64,000 bases of DNA from Xiphias gladius (taxonomy: Eukaryota; Chordata; Actinopteri; Istiophoriformes; Xiphiidae), in assembly GCF_016859285.1 (NCBI RefSeq), contig NC_053408.1, forward strand, positions 5,544,213 to 5,608,212. Reading direction: 5' to 3'. How positions within the stretch are numbered: the stretch's first letter is position 1; each line of letters starts with the position of its first letter. A program made the translations under genes and the position numbers. The notes under the pieces were generated by a model, which did no database searches, had not been told where the DNA came from, and was given only the letters and a program-made list of their open reading frames with translations. Shown one piece after another: positions 18,871-29,456 of this stretch.

Positions 18871-20440
18871 CGCTTCACTCGCGGCCAGGTGTCCGATGCC
18901 GTTAGCATCGTAGCCCGTAGTCGACCGCACAACATCACGTTTCGTTCTATATCTAAATCTCCTTTAAAGCTGCTTTTTGTATTTGCTATAATCCTCCATG
19001 TTCTACTACATTTTGTATGGCAGCCGTTACAGCAAGAGGGAGCGAGAAGAAAGATAAAAAGAGTGCAGAATACCCCTTTAAGACACCGGACGGAGACAAA
19101 GTGAAGGGGATAAGTTATTCACTTTACTTCACTGAAACAGCCTAATAGCCGAAGTCTAACAGTTGCATAAATGAGCTCATTCGGGCCAAAAATTCACGCA
19201 CCGAGCCCGGTGAACCAACTCGGTGATCGTTTTTTCAGCCTCACCGGAAATTCTGAAAGCTCAAAGGTGGAGCGTCTCCCCCGGTGGCAAACCTCCAGCC
19301 AGTCGCCAGTTCATCCGGTACGCCTAGCTAAAAACACGAATCCTACTTTGGGTTTAGTGGGGTTTTTTTTGTCCAAACTGTTGTAAAGAGGTGCGTTTGG
19401 AGGACGCGTGTGGTGCTGGTGTTTGTTTTTTTTCCCCCTCCCCATTCATGTCGGTGAGGGCAGGCTAAACGACAGGAACACCTCGCCGTAATGATGCAAC
19501 GCAATTCCCACCCCCACGGCAGCAGAAAAACCTGCAGCCTCCAAAACGACCAGAAAGATGAGTCGACGCCTCCCTGAAACAGTCCCAACCTCCACGGAGG
19601 GAAGGATTCACAGCGGGACTGTTGGGTTAAACTGCGTTAGTTCTAGCTGGTCGTGCTCGATAAACTAGCAACCGAGCTGCTCATAGGTATGAAAATGACC
19701 AAAGTTGTCACCACTGAGTGTGATAAAGCAACTCAGTTTTAATGATGAAAATACTCCCAACTTAGACAAAGATCTTTGAGCGTCTTGAGCACCACATCAT
19801 GTCACGACATTTTTATTTCGTATAAACGTGAACAGTTTCTACACAAGATTAAAAAAAAAAAAAAAAAGCTGTGCATGAATGAAAACGTATATACATTAAT
19901 GTGATCTGCATGGTAATCTGCACCAGATAAAAGCAATGCAACAAAAAGTGTATAGTGTTTATTACCAAATGGTCGGAACTGTAGCCATCCCATTTCATAA
20001 GCAATACCACAGAAGTTAATTACAGTTTCCCTTTATTTGTAAAATATTTAAATCATATACTGTAAAACATTATCAAACGGTTTAAGACTATCATTTTTGG
20101 AGTAAAAGGTGTTTTCCCTGTAGCTATAAATGTCACATTTCAGAGCATAACAGAGATAAAAAGTAAACATGAATCCGAATAAATTATTAAACTGCAAAAA
20201 AGAAAGGAAGCTCGGGTTTTTCTTTCTCTTGCAAAAGCAAAGTTACCACCTGCGAGGCAAAGACAATCGACGTAGCTTACATCCAACCATCTCAGCCTGG
20301 AGAGTTTGAATTCCGAGAGGTCACTGAGCCACAGCAGCTTTGAGTACAAGGTCGGGCAGTGACGAACAGTGAAGGCCAACAATCCCATCCTGCGCGGACA
20401 TCTCGGTTCATGAAGGTTGTCTGTGAGAGCCCGAAGGGGT
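18871..20440. other. Intergenic LRR pseudogene to tmem101 (convergent), with tmem101 3' UTR
   Basis: No coding exon seen. The right half should be tmem101 3' UTR. Minus-strand AATAAA signals (TTTATT on plus) lie at 20032-20037 and 19812-19817. An A15-17 run sits near 19850. Confidence 0.5.
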
Positions 20441-23400
20441 TCAGCCGTCAGTAGCTAGGATCAGCACAGCGCCAAAGATGCCCACGTTGTGTCCTATCAG
20501 CTTCATCTGATTCCAGAACTCCACCTTGCGAGCGTGGTGCCAGTAGCCCAGGTTGCCGTCGATGAGCAGGATCACCAGGGGAAGGACGGTGGCCAGGATC
20601 TGAGCGGCCAGGCGGATGTAGCAGCCAGAGAGGAAGGCCAGGGCCAGCACCCCGAACAGCACCTCCAGCAGCATCAGAGTGATCTCTCCCCCAACGATGT
20701 GGTTCAGGTAGGCCAGCCTGTCCTCTTTGCTGTGTTGGAGGGAGTATACCTAGTGGGAGGAGAGTGGTACCGCAATATTTAAAATAACTGAGAACAGGCT
20801 TTGTTTTAACTCCCCGACTTTAAAGGTAGACGTGGGACTTAGTCGACACAAACAAAAACAGTGCATAAGATCTTATTCTCATTCATATAAGTGATTATTA
20901 TCTGGACTGTATGAATTGATTTCAAGTAGCTCTTTTTCACGTAGTGATCACACAAAGCTACGCACACAAAATAATCTTAGTGAGATACTGTGAATATGTC
21001 AAAATTAAAAAAATCTTTAACTTCGCTTGTTAAAACAATTATTTTCATTATCAGTTAATCTGAGAGTTGTTTTCTTGATTATTAATTTACTAAAAAACTA
21101 AATTAAACTAAAGCTAAATTAATTAATAGTTAAGTTTATAAAATGTTAAAAGTACAGAAAATGATCCATCATAGTCTTTACATGTTTTTTTTTTTCTGAC
21201 CAACAGTCCAAAGTTTAAGAATATTCAGATTATAGTGATACAGAAGAGAGGAAATCTGAAATCCTTCCTTTTAAATAAGGTGGAACCAGAGAGATGTTTG
21301 AACTATTTCCTTACTTTGATGATTATTTTTTGTGTGTTTTATTTATATTTGACTATTCAACTTCATTGATTTTTAGATGTTAGTGCTTAATGTATTTTTC
21401 GGTGAGATGTTTTTTTTTTTTTTTTAAAGTTTAGCTGTTAATCTCACCAACATAATCCTTCTACCCCTTCAATGTAATATGTTTTTGTGTCTAGTAACTC
21501 GCAGAGCTATAACGATTAGTCTATTAATCAATTAGTCGATCGATAGAAAAATTAATCTACAACTATTTTGATAATCGATCGCTTTAGTCTTTTTATGTAG
21601 CAAAAATGCCAGAATCTGACTGGTTCCAGCTTCTCAAATGTGAGGATGTGCCGCTTGTTGCCGCTTTACATCATTGTAAATTGAATATTTTCGGGTTTAA
21701 GACTGGTTGTCAGACAGAAGACATTTGAAGATGTCATTGATGGCACTAGGAAACTATAATGGGCAGCTTTCACTGTTTTGTGACATTTTGTACACAAAAC
21801 AATTTGCTAATTGAGAATTAAAGATTAATTTATAACAAAAACATTTTTTAGTTGCAGCCCTTGATACTTGTGCAAATGAATAAAAATAAATAAACTGAGC
21901 TAAAACTAAATTTACGGATTAATTGTTCAGTCTGTAAAATGTCTGGAAACACTGAAAAATGTTCCATCAAAGTTTCTTAGAGTTCAAGGTGACGTCTTTA
22001 AATGTCTGGTTTTGTCTGACCAACAGTTCAAAACACAAAGATATTCCATTTGCAATTATATAACAGGAAAATACAACAAATCGTCATAGTTAATAAGAAG
22101 AAACCAGAGAGTGTTTGCTAGAAAAATGCCTTAAACACTTAATCAATTATCATTATCGTTGCAACGTAAGGTCTCTGGCAATGCTCTTTTAACAAAATGT
22201 ACTTTGTAAGAATTAAGGCATGGGTCTTACCACGCAGATAAGATAGACTCCCAGGAAAACCTGTCCAGTAGACTGCAGGGATCTGCTGCGAGGTTTCTGT
22301 CTATACGCCTCCCCCGCCCCGCTGGCCAGAACCAGAAAGCCTCCAACAACAGCCAGCGCTCTGGAATACATTCGTACCTGCAGGGCAACACAGTTCAAGC
22401 TGTTGGGTCACATTTCAACACAGGCTCCGGGCCAATTCATATGTTTTCCGATATGTGATACATATCTGGTTCTGTGGCAATTTGACCTCCGTCAGAGTTC
22501 AGGAGGTGAGGGAAGTAGTGCGAAAGGCTGCACTGGAAACAATGCTTCATTGCATACGAAAAAACCAAACCAGAGGTGAGACAAGTGCTTTTTCAAAAAC
22601 AGCCTATGAAAGGAGATGGCTACTTTACAATCAGACAAACCGGAGGAAAAGCCTACCTACAATATAAACCTGATACGGTATTAGAAAACAATGGCCATAA
22701 TCAAAAGGGAAGTCTGGTGTAGACGACTGATGCTCTATGTTCAGAAGCACACAGGCAACTCAACAGCAGCACTGCCGCGTCCTTACTGTGCACCACAGAC
22801 GGTGACTCACTTTAAGCCAGTCCCCGTAGTACACCTGTTCCCCAACGTACGACGCGTAAGTGCTGATGGCCAGTTGTACGGCAGCAGCCATTGCAAACCA
22901 CCTCCTCTTCACCCCAAATGACATGAAGCTGGCACAGAGCACCGCCGCCCCCATGTCCACGTACAGGTACGGTACATGGATGTCGGGCTTCCTGGAGATG
23001 ACAATGAAAAGAGTGTCAAATCAACTGACTTTACAGGGCAACTGCTTCACTTTTACTCATTTGTTATATTTTGTTTGTACCATACTTTATGTGAGTATGT
23101 CTATATTATTGTGTATTGTTGCAGGAACGCAAGCTGTATCTTGCACTGGAATGCACTGCTTCTGCAGCAATGACGATAAACTACTGGTAAGTTTTAATAC
23201 TGATTAATAACGATGCTGTAGGCCATAACCAACATGAATTCAAATAGGCGTGTTATCCGTTTGTTTAGAAACTAAGTCGAACCTTTCAGCACAACACCGA
23301 CTAAACCATTCTCGCACCTTACCCTTTAACCCACTTTAACCCGGCACAGGGGGCCGGACGGGTGTGACAGACGCTGCACACATTTTCCTTACAGCTGCCG

Positions 23401-23985
23401 TGGTTTCAGGATAATTCCGAGGGGTTGCCGCTGTCTACGTAAGACCAAACCACCGCGGACTAGAACAATACACGCCCATCGTACATTAGAGATTAAAACT
23501 ACGATCAGACAAGGGAAATTACAGACTGTCCGCTGTTCCGACAGAAAATTACAGAGCGGGCAAAATATAACCTGCTCTTTTAATCTAAACAACTCCATAT
23601 GGCTGCAGCCCTCCGCCTGAGGACTGGTCAACTTGCTGAAATGCAACCCCGATTAGCTAGCTGGCAGGCTTACGGTGTACGAAAAGGTCTTCAAGCTCAC
23701 AAATTCTGTCCAGCTACGGACTGTTTTCACAACTACTTTGAAAATGAGATCTATTTGTACAAGTTTGCTGCAGAGTTGAGTTGAGTTAAATTGCAGTTAG
23801 CTCAATGGCTAACATTAGCTCCTTCAAAGTGCTCCACTCGCTCACCGCTTTTACCTTTTTGAGTCTGCTCGCTCAGCAAACAGCATCAACATACTGAAGC
23901 AGTTCCAAAACCCAAACCGGGTCAAAATAAACGCTCCAAACTGGCTGAGAAACTTTAAGATCTGCTTCCTAGTAGGGGCTGCCAT
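20441..23985 (-). CDS. tmem101: TMEM101 homologue, four exons
   Basis: A multi-pass membrane protein reported to activate NF-kappaB when over-expressed; its molecular role is not settled. Coding exons on the minus strand: 23985-23855, 22991-22811, 22377-22231, 20749-20441. All are GT-AG and in phase, giving 768 nt or 255 residues (human 257). Family-typical strings are MLMLFAERADSK (exon 1), MGAAVLCASFMSFGVKRRWF (exon 2), GGFLVLASGAGEAY then RSRSLQSTGQVFLG (exon 3), and LLIDGNLGYWHHARKVEFWN, ending ILATDG (exon 4). Hydrophobic segments recur throughout. The ATG at 23985 sits in a CAGCCATGG Kozak context. The N-terminus (MAAPTRKQI) differs from the mammalian MASKIG start, but the next helix aligns. 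Intron 3 carries three consecutive family A repeats. Confidence 0.96.
21036..21345 (+). repeat. Family A repeat, copy 5
   Basis: In tmem101 intron 3. Markers 'attattttcattatcagttaa', 'tgaccaacagtccaaag' and 'agaggaaatctgaaatcc'. Confidence 0.7.
21505..21865 (-). repeat. Family A repeat, copy 6 (near full length)
   Basis: The clearest copy, reversed relative to most: 'gagctataacgattagtct', 'ttagtcgatcgatagaaaa', 'gcaaaaatgccagaatctga', 'ccagcttctcaaatgtgagga', ending 'agttgcagcccttg'. About 360 bp, with both AT-rich ends. Confidence 0.85.
21890..22170 (+). repeat. Family A repeat, copy 7
   Basis: Directly adjoins copy 6 in the opposite orientation: 'attaattgttcagtctgtaaa', 'tgtctggttttgtctgacca', 'gaaaaatgccttaaacactt', ending 'attatcgttgcaacg'. 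Confidence 0.75.
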
Positions 23986-24889
23986 GGCTGCTGCTCAGTG
24001 TTCACTTATCTGCCGACCGTACACCAGACGATGAATGGACATCCGGCCAAAATACCTACGTATCGAAATAAAAGCACACATCTCTGTACATGCTGACGAG
24101 GAAGTGGCCTTTATCGCAAACTATTACTCCGGAGCTCTTACTTTGAAAAGACGTTCTGTTTCAGGGCAAAGGCGTCCTCCCATTGGTTGACAGGTCGAAG
24201 TGGGCTGGACAAAAGAGGAAAGAAAAAAAAAACACCAAAACGACATCGCCATCTACAGGACAAAACAGATAATCACAGACAATGTTAGAGGTCATTAGAG
24301 GAAACTGTGTCTGTGGCTGCTACTTGACCTCAGTAGAGGTCTAGCGGCTCTCTTTTGTTACAAAAAACCGTCGGAACTGACGAGAACCGTTGTTAATACT
24401 TATTTATTATTATTAATACTTATTATTACACGTCCACAGCCAGGAGGTTAGAAATTCTGACTCAAAAGCCCCCTAGTTAATCCTAAGAAATTTTGATCAG
24501 GCACCACACGTTTTCCTAATCTATTTCTACATTAATTTAATTATAAAAAAAACATACCTACCAAAAATTTGTATCTCTATACATGACAACCTATCTTTTT
24601 TCAAAGCCTTCACCACAATGTCATAATAAATATTCTGGTAAAGAACTAAAAATCTTATCTTACTAAAAAAAAAAAATTAAGAATTTAAATTCTAAAATTC
24701 CCTATAATAATTATAAATATGAATTGTTAATTCATTTTTTTTTAGTTTTATAATTAATCAACTTGATTTTATAATTCGTGTACATTTTTGTGTAATTATA
24801 GATTGTAAAGTCGACAGTTTGTTAAACCCTAAAGTGCCTAAAATAACACAACGGGCTGTCCTCAGTGGCAGCTACAGCCCAGCCCAGAA

Positions 24890-25140
24890 CAAGTTTTCAG
24901 ATCCCAAGGAGACATACTCACACTGCTTGTTTTGTCCGACCAACTGTCCAGAACCCAGAGATATTCAGTTTACGGCAATTTCATACATACTTACATCATA
25001 CAAACGTTTCTGGGGCTGGAACAGTGGCCGGAGAATGTTGAATCCTTTTTTGCTTGATAATAAATTAATCAGTTCTCAAAATGATTGTTGACTGATTTCT
25101 TGTCCATCCACTAACTAAAAACTTATTATTTCAGCTCTAA
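24890..25140 (+). repeat. Family A repeat, copy 8
   Basis: Markers 'ttgttttgtccgaccaactg', 'ccagaacccagagatattcag', 'attgttgactgatttcttgtc' and the end 'ttatttcagctctaa'. Confidence 0.7.
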
Positions 25141-26139
25141 TGTGAATCGAAATACCTTAAGCAACATGAAAAAAGACAAATTTAGTGCATCAGTTAGTCT
25201 GACAATGAAAGTGTTTTTTTTTCATCAGGTGCTAAGTGACACACCAGGCCTTCGTGGTTATCGGTGGCACCTCCATGCTGCTGTTAATCCACAGTGACGT
25301 GTATGAGGTTAATCTTGACTAGATGAGACTAACCCAGATCCTGAAAAAGGCTTAGTGTGAGGGTTTAGTTAAGGATCAGTGGCTTGTCGTGTCTCAGATG
25401 AAATATCAGGTGGAGGTGATAGGCTCCGAATAGTGGAACTGGTTTTATAAAACCTGTAAAAACATCAGTCAGGGTGGTGAAAGTTCTTTGTTCCAGACTG
25501 AGCTACGTTATCGTGGCTTTTAATGAAACTGTGAGTTTTCGGTTCGGTCTGTTTCAGAGACAAAAAAAAAAAAAAAAGCCTCTAATTGCACTGAAAGAAA
25601 CACACTAACACACTCAGTATCAATTAAAAAATAGCTCATTTGCTAAAAGGAATACAAAATGTATCTATGCAGTTGTTGAAACTTTACCAAAAAATTATAA
25701 ACGGGAATGAAGCAGTGTCAGTAAGGAGCCAAAAACGCAATCAATTTATCCACAAAAACATGAGCATCAGTCCTGCATTACAAGCGGCTGTTTCATACTT
25801 TGTGTATAAAATTTGTTGATTAGAATGACGCTGGAAGACTCAGAGCACCTGATTGAAAAAAAAAATTAAAGTACATAACCAAATCAGTGATGAAGACTTG
25901 GCTTCCTCCCTCTGCTCATGATGCAGAGGGAGGAAAGCAGCTGAGAAGCAATGAATAGATAAAAGTGATCCCACTATCTTGTATTTTTAGATGTGCACCA
26001 ACAGTTTCCGGTCAGTAACAGATGATACGATGTTCACACACCTACTATTTCTATTTCACTTTCTCCCCCATGTTTTCTGCAGGTCTATAAGGATCTGTGT
26101 ACGCTCCCCTTCCTCCTTCCTGTGCAGGGGTTATGGCAC

Positions 26140-26190
26140 CTGATTGTTTAATCCCATCACGGGGGATTGGTGACATCAGGCCCAATCCTG
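26140..26190 (+). promoter_or_regulatory. CRX/OTX-like site cluster upstream of gngt2
   Basis: TAATCC at 26149-26154, GGATTGG at about 26164-26170 and CCAATCC at about 26181-26187. These are photoreceptor homeodomain (CRX/OTX) core sites or one-base variants, 330-370 bp before the gngt2 start codon. Role inferred from motif and gene identity. Confidence 0.4.
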
Positions 26191-26249
26191 TGCCGACCTC
26201 TACCAAAGGCCAGCAGCCAGGGATCAGCTGGGATGAAGAGCAGTGGGAC

Positions 26250-26362
26250 GGCACGGATCAGTCAGTGTGAAGAAGCGACGGGACTACAGGAAGGCGTACA
26301 GTCGATGAGCTCCTAGGAGCCAACACATTTCTCAGTTTGTCGGGGATCCTGCCATTCAACAG
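26250..26362 (+). other. Candidate gngt2 5' non-coding exon
   Basis: A segment ending in CAACAG|GTAAAG (26362/26363) could splice to the acceptor TCTTACAG just before the coding exon at 26509. The 5' boundary is unknown. Confidence 0.35.
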
Positions 26363-26513
26363 GTAAAGATTTATGACTGTCTCTGCTGGACTTGTGTGTT
26401 TTTGACACTGAAAGATTTAGTGATAGCACTTTCACAAGACCACATTTGTAGGCATTTGCTGTGATATTTCACATCTGTCAAAACAAGGACCTTGATCTTT
26501 TCTTACAGCCAGG

Positions 26514-26960
26514 ATGGCTCGGGATATGTCAGATAAGGAAATCTTGAAAATGGAGCTGGAACAGTTGAAGAAGGAAGTTAACACACCTAGGACACCAGTA
26601 AGTAAACAACCTCCCTCTCTTTTTAAAAGAATTTCATATTTTTTTTTTCATCAATTGTGAATAACCTGTCCAGTATTATCTTTAATTTAAGATACCTTTT
26701 GTATTACAACGCAGTGGAAAACAATCAGGGGAGATAAAAGCTCATTTAACTTTTAAGCACGCAAGTTTGAACGTTTCCATCGCCCGTAACAGATTGCTCA
26801 CATTTGTCTTCCACTTTCCTCTGAACCACAGGTGGGTGCAAACTGTGCAGACACGATCGCGTTTGTTGAAGAACTGCTACCAAATGACCCGCTGATCAAG
26901 GGCGTTCCAGACGAGAAGAACCCCTACAAGGGAGACAAGGGAGGCTGCATAATAACATAG
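26514..26960 (+). CDS. gngt2: Transducin gamma subunit, cone type, two coding exons
   Basis: Gamma subunit of the photoreceptor G protein transducin. It pairs with a G-beta subunit and anchors the complex to outer-segment membranes through a prenyl group. Coding exons 26514-26597 and 26832-26960, in phase, 213 nt or 70 residues (human GNGT2 69). The start MARDMSDKEILKMELEQLKK matches the GNGT2 helix (human MAQDLSEKDLLKMEVEQLKK). The C-terminal half has NDPLIKGVPDEKNPYK, which resembles GNGT1 as much as GNGT2. The protein ends GGCIIT, a CAAX box whose final T is compatible with farnesylation; CLIS or CVIS is usual in mammals. The middle (residues 30-43) is poorly conserved. The 5' UTR acceptor is five bases before the ATG. 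I cannot assign a teleost a or b copy. Confidence 0.88.
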
Positions 26961-29456
26961 CACACATACATCCCGGGAAACGTCACGCTGTTTTTTATCC
27001 GAGCTGGTTACATCGCTGTAATATTCCTGTAGAATTCTTGTGGATAAAATGTACAGTAGAAAGAAAAACTAAGATCTGTAATGGTACCGCTACCAGGAGA
27101 GAGACCCCTTTTCCATCACTGGACTACTGTATGTATCTGTTGATATGAAAATGTTTGTCAATTTGTAATTAAATGCAAATAGCTGTGCAAAGCTTTGACC
27201 TGACCTGGCTACTCCGATTATTGATATACTTTAGTAGATCTCACTTTTACTGCACTCCTATTGCATTTGCATGTCATTTCATTATGCTGGTTAATAATAA
27301 GTAGGGTCAACTGCATATTTTTGGACGTCAAACGTTTGACTGCACATCAGCGCAAGTCAACACGACACTCACCTGTGTCCCCGCACAAAGCAGGGCAAAG
27401 TCAGAGGAGTCGTACAGCTACTGCTTAGTCTAATTCTTAATAGGATTTCTTTGCTGCGGCACAGTCGGTCACACGGGCCTGATGACACAGTGCTGCGTCC
27501 TGTATCCAAGTCTTTAAGCTTATTCCCGCGGCTTCAATCCCGGCTTCCATTCCGAGCTCTCCATCCAATTAGTGTCATTTTCAATCTTGGCAACAACAAA
27601 AAACACATCATTTGTTCAACACTCGCAACGCAACTATCGGCACGAACGCGGCTTTTTGACTGTAATAACCTACAAACAGACACAAATGGCAATTCATGCT
27701 GCATCAAACTTTTCAGTCCAATTACCTTAGGCGGCACATATCGTCACCTTTGTACAACTTAACCTCTTTCCAAGTGTATAGTGACCTACTTGTGGCCACT
27801 TATCATTTAGGGGACCATGGTGACATGTCAGTCTTCCGCCTCTAAGCCGAAGTTTTAGCTTGGCTTAGCACGGAGGCCTAAACTTTGAGCTTCCTGCTTC
27901 AGTCAAAGGGCAAAGGACGTTGCAGCACTGGAGCCGGTGAGTACAGATTACACATCAGAGTGCGGTAATCTGATGTCCGTGTCTCTGACATTCTACAGAC
28001 ACGCAAAATATAATATACTTCTTAAACATTGACTGATAAAACTAGATAATTGTATCTAATAATCTCTTATAATTATATCTATTATTTATTCAGGAAACTG
28101 AAAACCAAGAAACTTCAATACACCTCTGTCACGGTGGCTATTACGGCCTGATAAACGCAGATGTAACCAATAACATTACTAAGGGCTGTATCTCATGCAG
28201 GATTACCAGGACCCAGCCGAGGACACACCTTTAAAGGAACAGAGCCATTATTACAATTATATACAGCATATATATCAGTTACACCTGTGCTTTTCCTGCC
28301 ACAGTAGATGAAGCCAAACATTTTTTTCAGTTCGCCCAGTTTTAAGTTCTTCCAGTTCCATGTTTGGCTGAATTTCATACTCGCTGGCTCCGACATGACA
28401 GCTTGTCACTTTGTTGTGGTTCATGTTATCTGAGGCCGCAGATTAAATCTATAGATCAAAGTCAACTGAACTTGTGTTTACCTGGAGTGCAACGTCCATG
28501 CACGGATTACATGAGATGATAGTGACAGAACTGTGTTATTACACAGATCACAAGACTTTGGATTTAGCTTTATCATCCTCTTTCAGAAGAAATACATTGG
28601 GGATGTAGCTGGCCGTTGCCTCCAGTGTTACTTTAATGATTTGCACAGGGAAATGTGCTGATCTCTTATGTCTTTGAAAAAGTCTCCAGTGCATCCCCAA
28701 GGACACCAGCTCAGGCTTATCGGACCCGAAATGCCCAAACTCATTGATATTGCTCAGCTGTACTGTTGTAAAGTCATAAACCTGGACAGTGCGCGTATAG
28801 TCAAGGATGACCTGTCCACAGTGTATTATTTATCTTAATTGCCTTATCAGATAAGAGCAGCTGTAGGTGTACTGTATCTAATCGATCTGAGTTTCCCATA
28901 GGTCCGTCAGAATGACTGACTATTCATACAACGGACGGGATGAAAACAAAATGTTTCGTAAGAATGCGACCTTAGAGTGAAATCTAGTCGTCTGCACAGG
29001 CAAAGGAACCGACTTTCAAATATTATGCACATTCCTTGCAGAGTTTATGTTTATACGACAGTGCATCTCTCAGTTAAGCAAAATTCTAAGAAGAATTTGT
29101 TTAAAGTCGCGTGAAGTATTGAACAATCAGTGGAGAGAGAAATCCATTAGGCGACATCAAATCCACCAGTTACGACAGATGTCCAGAAATACAGTGACAA
29201 TATTTTTTGTCAATGTCTATGCAACTGTACACCGGCTGGCACGCCATTATTGCGACCTGTGCACCGTCATCACAAGAGATGGGTCTTTCACCACTTTATC
29301 TTTATTACTTGTCATAACAACCCCTGCCCACCTTCTCCGGGCCTTTGGCACTCAGCATGATAAAAGGAGTCCTACGAGGACAGCAGTGTTTAGAGGCACT
29401 TGCCGCTGTGAGCACTCCGCTACAGGCCGGTCGCAGCGATTTGATCATTCTCCACA
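26961..29456. other. Intergenic gngt2 to retsat
   Basis: Contains the gngt2 3' UTR with ATTAAA at 27168-27173 and a family E repeat (28140-28300). The retsat promoter and 5' UTR lie to the right; a TATA-like TGATAAAAGG is at about 29359-29368. No coding exon seen. Confidence 0.6.
28140..28300 (+). repeat. Family E repeat, copy 1
   Basis: Shares 'gcagatgtaaccaataac', 'ggaacagagccattatta' and 'tcagttacac' in order with 30030-30179 inside retsat intron 1. Confidence 0.5.

Larger units (their letters stand above)
23986..26508. other. Divergent intergenic region tmem101 / gngt2
   Basis: No coding exon. Holds the tmem101 promoter (23986 to about 24200, no TATA seen), an AT-rich stretch (24390-24830), family A copy 8, poly-A runs near 25562 and 25857, and the candidate gngt2 5' non-coding exon and promoter. 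Confidence 0.6.

Noticed and set aside
29335-29355. HNF4/PPAR-like DR1 (GGGCCTTTGGCA) upstream of retsat
   Set aside because: Too many mismatches to DR1; retsat being a PPAR target tempted the call, but the motif alone does not support it.
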